64,000 nt of DNA from Mytilus galloprovincialis (Eukaryota; Mollusca; Bivalvia; Mytilida; Mytilidae), in the NCBI RefSeq assembly GCF_965363235.1, contig NC_134847.1:57568439-57632438 (forward strand), in the 5' to 3' direction. The translations under genes were made by a program, and so were the position numbers. The notes beneath the pieces were generated by a model. That model was not told the origin of the DNA, searched no databases, and saw only the letters and a program-made list of their open reading frames with translations. The stretch's first letter is position 1. Every line of letters begins with the position of its first letter. Of this stretch, positions 56,446 through 64,000 are shown in pieces.

Positions 56446-57229
56446 TCATCAGCATAAGGCAGTCATGGCGTTCCATACAACTCAACCTATATCAATTTGT
56501 GCATGAAGCGATTGATAGTTGCTAGATACTGAATGATTTTACCACAAATTTGTGAATGTTTTAACCTTTGTATATATACTTAAAATACGATAATAAAATT
56601 TATGTCTTTTTCAGGACTTCTGATCCAACCATGTAGTATGGCATGTTTGTGAGATATGGTTTCGGTGGATAACAAAGGGTGTTCATGAAGGACCTGTAGT
56701 ACAAAGTATATCACTGGATTGCTGAGCTCTTTGTCGAAGTGTATTATTAAAGTGCTTTGCTTTGAGCTCATTTCATTGTTATGCAATTCATTCTTTGTGA
56801 AATAAAGATTTTGACATACAACTCTTATGTACAAGGATTTGTCAAAGTAGTATCCATTTTAGGTACAATGTAAGTAATATAGGGAGATAAAAGCATTTCA
56901 TTTCGATTTGAACCAAACATTGTTTGTCCATTAACCCAATTTAAAAAAAAAAGAACAAATTAACCGACAATGTTACTCTCGCTACTAGCAATATGATGCT
57001 AGGTCGTTTCAATACATCTGTAATGCCTACTAATGACTCGGTCCTGAGTGTAAATGGTCATTCAGTATGTTAAAAGAAGAACAAATTTATTAGGCTTATC
57101 CTGGCCTAAATTGGCCTAATTGATTTCTAGAACTATATTTCATAATATATTGATATATTTTAAATCTTAGATATGTGTAGTTTTAAAATTGTATAAATTT
57201 TGTATATAATTAATCCTTTAAGATTAGTC

Positions 57230-57425
57230 TCTCATAATTCTTAATAGAATGGCACTTGTATATGTTTTAGTATTTAAGCTAATGATATTTTACTGTTAGT
57301 TTTAATATACAATATGTTTTATAAATGTTATCCAATATTTCATGTTATACGCAATGTTTTATATGTTTATTGGAATGTATAATGTTATACAAGTGGTGAG
57401 ACTTTAATAAAATATTGATTCTTGT
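57230..57425 (+). mobile_element. LINE 3'-end relict
   Basis: AGTCTCTCATAATTCTTAA, then AGAATGGCAC, and GTGGTGAGACTTTAATAAAA at the end, match the 3' untranslated end of the intact LINE (22110-21980 read on minus). No ORF2 sequence precedes it, so it is a 5'-truncated or decayed copy. It ends in ATTGATTCTTG instead of the GAATCT tail. Confidence 0.75.
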
Positions 57426-57429
57426 ACAT

Positions 57430-58035
57430 GCTCAACATTTTTCATGCATTTGTTTATTTCTTAATTTGTGTGAATTAACAATGTTACAGTAAATGTTAAT
57501 TACTACACTTTCACACCACAACAAATACTGTAATTGGTATCACTTATATCTGTATCCATGTAACAAAAAAAATTGAAAAAGAGAATAATTTTGCAATTAT
57601 AATACCTTTTTCATATTGAATACTGTCACTTTTTAGATATTTAGACATATTAAGTTGATGTTCATAATATTCACTTGACATGCTTAAAATTCTATCAGAT
57701 TACTTTTGGAGCCGTTATGAGTCTTTAAAGCATGCTCACAAAGGTTCTTTTGTTGATATCATTTTCATATTGGTCAAAACTTTGTTTTGCTTTGACCAGC
57801 TTTAGAGGAGATATTATCAAAGAATTGATAACAAAAACCCCACAGAAGTTTACTTTCTAGCTCGTCTAGCCCCAGGCATCATGACAGGCATTGTCATTAC
57901 TAAAAAAAAACAATAAATGTCTTCTAATCTGAGAAACAATTTCGACATTTTAACAAAATCTTTTACCTATGATACTGACGATCCACCACAAAATAATATA
58001 AATAGAACCATACAAATAGTAAGCAAATACATATA
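57430..58035. other. Gene-free stretch
   Basis: No supported gene or repeat recognised. Confidence 0.4.
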
Positions 58036-58039
58036 AAAC

Positions 58040-58290
58040 AAGTGTGGTATGAGGCAAATGAGATAATCTCTCCACAAGAGACCAAAATGACACAGAAATT
58101 AACAACTACAGGTCACCGTGCGGCCTTCAACAATGAGCAAAGCCCATACCACATAGTCAGCTATAAAAGGCCCCGAAATGACAACGTAAGACATTTTAAA
58201 CGAGAAAATTAACGGCCTTATTTATGTACAAAATATAAACGAAAAACAAATATGTAACACATAAACAAACGACAACCACTGAATTACAGG
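58040..58290 (-). repeat. Family F repeat, partial reversed copy
   Basis: GAGACCAAAATGACACAGAA, CGGCCTTCAACAATGAGCAA, AACAAACGACAACCACTGAA: the 3' half of family F. Confidence 0.8.
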
Positions 58291-58408
58291 CTATATCATG
58301 TTCTCGGATATCATCTCTCATTAAAATAAAAATCACATGAAATAATGAACCTATTATGCGTTGCTCTCCTGGCTACAAAATGTATCCAAAATCAAAGATG
58401 TGAGACTA

Positions 58409-59170
58409 AGACCCCCGTTCACACTAGCATTTTTTTTTATCGATCTAATTTGAATCGATCTAAATAAAACCAGTAAGCGTTCACATTGTCTTTAATCATA
58501 ACTATCTCTATCGGTCTAATCTGAACCACTGCGTTCACACTACAATTAAAAACGCAATCGAACTAACCTTTTTACCCGTAAAACTGTGAACACTGTGTAT
58601 AAATAGAACTGATTTATCAAATTCATGTGTCGATACACCGATACACACACTTGAAAAAAAAAATTGGATAAAGTTAAAATTGTGATACTGGTCGGTTATT
58701 GCAATTTTTTTTAATTTTGAAAAAAAAAAAATAACTAGAACAACGAAGTTACAACTCGACGCCGGAAATACTGCGGTTCCTGCAAAGAAAATAAACCAAC
58801 ATAAGAAAAGAAGACACAGGTTTTGCAATTCTATGCAACGGCGAAGACAACATGTTTTCAGTTTGTTTTAAAGGTCTTTTAACAGAGAAATATGGGTTAA
58901 ACAACGAACCTCTGAGATAGTTTTGCCACTATACATGCGCATACGTTAACTTGTTTTCATTTCAATCGTACTAGTTTAAACCGATCTCTGCGTTCACATT
59001 TAAAGTAAGATCGGTTTACTTTAGATCGATTCAAACTAAACTACCTCTTTTGGTGTTTTAGTTTAGACCGATTGAAGATCGATTCAAAGCGTTCATATTA
59101 GCCCTTAAACCGATCTAAAGTGAACCGGTCTAGTTTAAACCGATAAAACGGCCTAGTGTGAACGGGGTCT
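58409..59170. mobile_element. 762-bp inverted-repeat element with CGATCTAAA words
   Basis: Ends AGACCCCCGTTCACACTAG and CTAGTGTGAACGGGGTCT. CTA flanks both sides (58406-58408 and 59171-59173), compatible with a 3-bp duplication. Near both ends the words CGATCTAA, GAATCGATC and AACCGATCT recur many times, together with GCGTTCACA. No coding capacity. Confidence 0.7.
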
Positions 59171-59199
59171 CTATCATAATGATTTGGTAATTAATGCAG

Positions 59200-61100
59200 G
59201 CCCGTCTTGAACATAAAAACTAAATATTAAATATTCAACACTTCTAATGCTCAGGTTGGTTGTCATCGTGCAACACAGTTAATAACTCCTTTTGTCATAT
59301 AAAATAGATCAAAATACTGTCAAAAATCCAAACATACTATCCACACTAATCTGTGTCCACACTTGTATATATTGATATATAAACATGTACAGTTTGTGAC
59401 GTAAAAATATAATATGTCTGCCCGGCTTTATATTGAAGATTGTAATTTGAGGTTTTATGTAGGAGAGTGTACATGTATTATCATTTAAATAATCTGCACA
59501 GTAATCAGATCTGACCAGCTGGTAATGTGCAATACAAAACAATATAGATAACCACTCGTACTGCATAGTTATTCACGAGAATCGCCGAGAATTTACGATT
59601 GCGAAAGTCCCCAATGCTAAAAATAACGCTTTGGAAATAACCTAGCCTTTCCGGCACTCCTGACATCGAGTAAGCAGGTATATAAAATATCTCTCGATAT
59701 AAGTGAATTATTTTTAATGTTATTTATTTTCTTATGAGATTTTAAAACTTGAAAGGCCTTCATTTAACTTTCATGTTTAGATTCAGGTTTGTAATTACTA
59801 ACTTTCGATTAGTTTAGCCTGAGGCGTAATTTATGTTCCTTCAGTACTGTCTCTGTGTACATCAAAGTGTTGTTCCTAAAGACATCAGTTCATGACTTTG
59901 TATCATGAAAATTTGTCCCAATTTTTGAAATATTGTTCAGAGTGGGACAAATTTCCACATGGAAATTTTGTCCTGTTGAAGGGAGATTATCCAAGGTTAC
60001 ATTCTTTTATCTGATGGCATATTGGCAAAATGTTGTTATGTCAGTATTCAAATAATCATATTTGTAATGTTCAACTTCCAGCTGCAGTTAAATCAACTTC
60101 ATATTGTATATATGTTTGTTCATGCATTAATTTTATTTGTTGTTAAATTTATTGTACTATTATATATATATAAATGCCTCATGCTTAATAAGTGAAGTAA
60201 CTTGAAAGTTTTAAAGATTCAACATGTTCAAAGTGAGACCATCTATTTCTAAAAGGAATGTCTTAAAAATGTTGTCTTATGGAAAGGAGGTTATAAACTA
60301 TACATTTTCGAATGTTTTCAGGTTTTGGATAATGATAACATTTAAATTTTTTATTTGGGTAATTATTTCAAACATACCTGCACGACTATATTTTTAAATT
60401 AGCATTTTTTGGGTTAATTATTAAACTTTCATGAAAAATATTTAAAAAGAATTCCAGAAACATTTCCAAATATTTAGAACAATTTGACATTAGTCCAATC
60501 TAAACTATTCATTTTTACAGAAATTGATTCTCAACATGTTTCATTTGCTCTGAGACTACTATAAGTAGTCTCATATTTGCTCTAAATGTTAAAAGATGAC
60601 ATATTGTGGAAATTGCATGGCAATTTTAAATCAGTCAAGTTTATTTTTTTCTTGTTAATACTTCATCTGTTGATAAATGTGCATTAGTTATGAAGAGAAC
60701 CATCTCTTAACATGCTTAATATCTGTCGCTAGTTCTGAATGATGTCCCCTTGATGACCTTTGCATTGTTGTGATGTGAAGTCCCTCATTGCTGTGCACTG
60801 GTCATGAGGAGAACTACTACAAAATGAGAAACTATATTTCTGGTTCTGTTATTTTCTGTTATAAATAAATTTTATATCTTAATTTTCTTTTTAAAGGAGT
60901 ACGTCTGGTAAGGGCAGACTTTGGCCTCAAATTTCAAGTTCATCTGACGAAAGATTTTAGACACTTTTTAAACACTTAAGTGTCTATTTCAGTTGATTCA
61001 ATTAGTTTATTTGAAAGATATAAACTGATTTACTCATTAAAAACGGTCCGATTCTAGCTTAAATATGAAATATCTATCAAATATGCCAAAAAATGTCACT
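59200..61100. other. Gene-free AT-rich stretch
   Basis: No supported gene. A perfect 21-bp palindrome (GAGACTACTA...TAGTAGTCTC) lies at 60551-60571. Confidence 0.45.
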
Positions 61101-61120
61101 TTTCAGATGGTTTTTGTCAA

Positions 61121-61234
61121 AAATGAAAGTGGCCGCATCCGTGTTCATCCTCAACCTTTATATATGATATGTATTATCATCAACAACTTACATTTCAATA
61201 TTAGGAATGAACACAAATGCAGCCACTTTCATTT
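61121..61234. repeat. Inverted repeat with ~31-bp arms
   Basis: AAATGAAAGTGGCCGCATCC and onward pairs with GCAGCCACTTTCATTT at the right; the loop is about 53 bp. Four or so mismatches in the arms. Confidence 0.75.
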
Positions 61235-62059
61235 AAGACGGAAACCGTCTGTGTATTTTGGGGCCAAAAAGGGGTCTTACTGAACCTACTCTTTTTTTTC
61301 TTTTTTTTTTTTTTTACAAAACCCGACCTTATTTTATAACTTAACGATCATACTGTAATAGTTCCTACATTGCTCATATGATCACTTTTTTTCTAAGTGT
61401 ATATTACAAATAACTTGTTTAATAATAATCATTGTATTATCTTGTCCGACAAAGTCCCATCATTGGTAAAATAAAATAATGGCTAATATCTATCATGTCA
61501 TATACTGTGAACATTTTAGCCGAGACATATATAATACAATTGTAGCTTATATTTCTCTGGTTTTATGAAAAACTATTTGAATGATGTGCATTATTTATGT
61601 CAAATAATAAAAAAAAAATACTAATTGTGTAGTCCCTATAGAGAAACTTGTTGCTCAATAGGTGCAATTAATACTGTGATGTTAGGAAGCAGGAGGCCAT
61701 ATTTAGAGTTCAAACTCTCAACCTTAGGCAGGCCAATGATTGCTGTAGATGGGCTACTTAGACCATTTGGTCACTCCAATGATATGGACACTAAATTTCT
61801 AATCAAGGTTAAATTTGATTCAATAAAAAAAAAAATCTTTAAAGTATTGTTTGCCCTTCTCAACAGGTTAATGAAGACATCTATGCACAGAGCATTTAAT
61901 TTGTGTCATACTTGGTCTGTACTCAACTGTCATTACTCTAAGCATGAAACTTTCTTTCTCATCAGTATTTTAACTAAGATCTCATACACATCAGGTACTT
62001 TATGCTAATTTTGAATAAAAATTGGAAAAAAATATTTAACATGTGATTTAATATGTGAT

Positions 62060-62300
62060 TTGTACTTTGCACATGTGGAGCAGAATCTGCTTACCCTTCC
62101 GGAGCACCTGAGATCACCAGACACCCCTAGTTTTTGGTGGGGTTCGTGTTGCTTATTCTTTAGTTTTCTATGTTGGGTCATGTGTACTATTGTTTGTCTG
62201 TTTGTCTTTTTCATTTTTAGCCATGGAATTGTCAGTTTATTTTTGATTTATGAGTTTGACTGTCCCTCTGGTATCTTTTTCCCCTCTTTTACATGAAATC
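62060..62300 (+). repeat. Interspersed repeat with GGTGGGGTTCGTGTTGC
   Basis: CTTCCGGAGCACCTGAGATC, TGGTGGGGTTCGTGTTGC, TTTTTCATTTTTAGCCATGG and TTTGACTGTCCCTCTGGTAT. I recall this unit as very abundant in bivalve genomes. It has only one copy in this window, so the call rests on memory. Confidence 0.45.
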
Positions 62301-62372
62301 GAAAATACTCATTTTTTTATTTTTTTTATTTGCATAGTCATTGATAGTTGAAAAGATTGTAATCCATCCAGA

Positions 62373-63018
62373 ATGCTTTCAACAATGAACACAACAATGA
62401 ACAGACTGAATATACATGATCACCATAGGGGATATGATGAGGTACCACAACATCCCTTAGACCGATTAGAACCTCTGAGAAATAGTGAAACCAGAAGAAA
62501 AAACACTTTTAATAGCTGGCCTAAAGATGCTTTAATCGATTGTAAGGATTTATGTAAAGATGGATTTTACTACATGGGACAGAGTGACAAAGTTCAGTGT
62601 GCATATTGTGGGGGAGTATTAAGTGGGTGGAAGAGAGGTGATAATGTTCATGACCAACATAAAAGACATTTTGGGAAGTGTCCAATGGTAACAGATATTC
62701 AGATAGATGGAAGTGATGAGTATGATGACAGTGACCTTGAGACTGATGGTCAGGGATATGACAGCGATTATAACAAACACATAAACTCAATTCCAACAAC
62801 AAACCAGCAAGTCGCCCCTAAAGATTTACATCAACCACATAATTTTGGAGATTTAAATCATGACATTAATGAAAGATCTATACCTGAAAGCATGGTACCA
62901 AAGGTTTACAATACAAAATATTCCTTGTACAGTCAACGAATGGAAAGTTATGAAAAATGGCCAAAAGATCATTTTTTAAAACCTGATGAACTTGCATCTG
63001 CAGGGCTATATTACAAAG
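62373..63018 (+). CDS. BIR-domain gene coding exon 1
   Basis: Residues 1-215 plus one base: whole BIR1, linker and the first half of BIR2 up to GLYYK. Two further in-frame Mets (5 and 9) could also serve as start. Confidence 0.85.
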
Positions 63019-63751
63019 GTTTGTTTGATTTATTACGGTTAAATATTATGATAACCTTTCCCTTGTTAAGATACTGGAATCATACTCACTACAGTCTGTC
63101 TGTTAAATGCTGTTTTAGTTTTCTCGTTTTCTTATACATGTTAAAAATGTTATATCAACTGTTTAAACTATTTTGTTGAAATTCTTTAAAGAGTACATGT
63201 ATAACCATGATAATTGAATATCATAGAAGTATACCTGCTGTTTGATATGAGCCAAGGCTCTGTGTAGAAGGTCGTACTTTGACCTATAATGGTTTACTTT
63301 TAACTAATTGTGACTTGAATGAAGAGATCTCATTGGCAGCTCATACCACATCTTCTTATAATTATTCATAAATGTGTTAACAACTAGGCTCAAGATGATT
63401 TATGTGTTATTATTAAATTATGTCGTAAAATAGTTTTCTCTCAGATCATTAAATAAAAACATGTCAAATATATTTGTTCAAAATTTAGCATTTATTTCTT
63501 ATGTTGTAAAAATGGTTCCTTATAAGATTCATTAATCAGTATGTACATGTAATTCATATTGAAATTGAGATTAATACAAAGTTTTAATGTTCTTATATAA
63601 TGGTATTATGTTTTTAGATTCAGAGGATAAGTGCCAATGTTTCCTGTGTGGAGGCATACTAGCAGAATGGGATGAGGGAGATATACCAAAAGATGAGCAC
63701 AAAAGATGGTTTCCAAAGTGTTATAACAGCATGAACAATGAGTCAGAGTGA
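62373..63751 (+). CDS. BIR-domain (IAP family) protein, two BIRs, no RING, 259 residues
   Basis: Two exons, 62373-63018 and 63618-63751, joined at AAAG|GTTTGT and TTTTAG|ATTC, give 780 nt. BIR1 is residues ~41-105 with ligands Cys76, Cys79, His96 and Cys103 (C-x2-C-x16-H-x6-C) and the YYMGQSDKVQCAYCGG core. An acidic, disordered linker (110-180, SDEYDDSDLETDG) follows. BIR2 is ~183-252, split by the intron, with Cys223, Cys226, His243 and Cys250 at the same spacing and WFPKC. The protein ends nine residues later, so it has no RING and probably no ubiquitin-ligase activity. Relatives bind caspases or IAP antagonists. The ATG follows a likely acceptor (TTTGCATAG at ~62337), so a 5' untranslated exon may lie upstream. 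Bivalves carry many such genes; I cannot assign orthology. Confidence 0.88.
63240..63360 (+). repeat. Family F-related 3' end in the BIR gene intron
   Basis: ATGAGCCAAGGCTCTGTGT, CTTTGACCTATAATGGTTTA and CTCATTGGCAGCTCATACC, the reverse of the 38712-39130 copy's end. Confidence 0.65.
63618..63751 (+). CDS. BIR-domain gene coding exon 2 with stop
   Basis: Residues 216-259: DSEDKCQCFLCGGILAEW through HKRWFPKCYNSMNNESE, then TGA at 63749-63751. Splicing at GTTTGT/TAG restores the BIR2 zinc ligands exactly. Confidence 0.9.
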
Positions 63752-64000
63752 AGAAATCTGTCACAACTAAGTCCTATTTATTTACAATATAACTAACTGT
63801 TGGATTCATAATTATTTCTGGGTAACCAATTTTCATGGATTTTGTAGGTTCATGTATATGTAAACTACCGTACCAATTACTTATGTTGTCTATTTACAAG
63901 TGTAAATTTTCTATAGGCATATATGGAGACTTACGTAAATACATGTATCAATCAGGGCTTCCAAAACGGTCATATGTCCGGTCATTTGTATAATGTCCGG
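63752..64000. other. Downstream of the BIR gene; repeat-like edge
   Basis: Contains a partial Tc1/mariner-type end (TGTTGGATTCATAATTATTT and ACCAATTTTCATGG, 63799-63850) and, at the window edge, two TGTCCGG words (ATGTCCGGTCATTTG and AATGTCCGG). Confidence 0.35.

Larger units (their letters stand above)
54361..56477. mobile_element. Fold-back element with minisatellite arms, 2.1 kb
   Basis: Left arm 54361-54703 and right arm 56211-56477 are inverted copies. From outside in they carry GGAACGCCATGACTGCC, a 21-bp minisatellite (ACATTATATGCAGTGGTCAC, eight units left and about seven right), a GAT-type microsatellite, and TGTGATGGTGGTGG, then CGATAAACTTCGG. About 1.5 kb lies between the arms and includes a family F copy. 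No transposase or flanking duplication was found. Tyr/Asn/Val/Thr-repeat frames in the arms are translations of the minisatellite. Confidence 0.8.

Noticed and set aside
61625-62008. 127-residue open frame upstream of the BIR gene
   Set aside because: No ATG at its start, no recognisable domain, and it runs into an interspersed repeat. Could be repeat-derived, but not supportable as a gene.

Overview
This is eukaryotic, AT-rich, intron-bearing animal DNA. Three protein genes are readable: TOLLIP, RABL3 and a two-BIR IAP-family gene. Their splice sites, together with many short interspersed repeats of kinds I associate with bivalve molluscs, suggest a marine bivalve, probably mussel-like. The phylum-level guess comes from memory of repeat families and could not be checked by search.

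Layout. 1-18.6 kb has no intact gene. It holds a composite repeat (2.33-3.10 kb), small inverted-repeat elements, a SINE-like repeat (8.28-8.83 kb), a decayed Ty3/Gypsy pol remnant on the minus strand (9.6-11.2 kb), a degenerate ~150-bp repeat field (11.4-12.6 kb) and a 2.06-kb array of an 89-bp satellite (12.6-14.7 kb). 18.6-32.4 kb is TOLLIP on the minus strand, reconstructed as seven coding exons giving 284 residues. Its fourth intron carries an apparently intact ~5.0-kb non-LTR retrotransposon (ORF1 and ORF2), itself inserted in an older composite repeat. 32.7-44.8 kb is RABL3 on the plus strand, eight coding exons and 232 residues. The two start codons lie head to head 340 bp apart, so the gap is a probable shared promoter. 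44.8-62.3 kb is gene-free and full of repeats: a second and third composite element, long palindromes, PIF/Harbinger-like miniature elements, a fold-back element with minisatellite arms and a relict LINE 3' end. 62.37-63.75 kb is a plus-strand gene for two BIR zinc domains without a RING.

TOLLIP (adaptor for ubiquitin, endosomes and innate signalling) and RABL3 (small GTPase-like protein) share an intergenic space but no known pathway. The BIR gene belongs to the apoptosis and immune regulator class that is expanded in bivalves.

The strongest unusual observations are: (1) a second copy of the composite repeat at 50.4-50.6 kb that preserves the empty target of the LINE and so fixes its ends, with no target-site duplication; (2) LINE ORF1 and ORF2 lie in one frame separated by a single TAA, with the first endonuclease motif located before the first ATG of ORF2; (3) a composite repeat family with a fixed architecture of terminal motif, GTC-rich tract, ~161-bp modules and hairpin-forming ~35-bp modules; (4) a 1.4-kb element with inverted ends that contains a coding-looking first exon.
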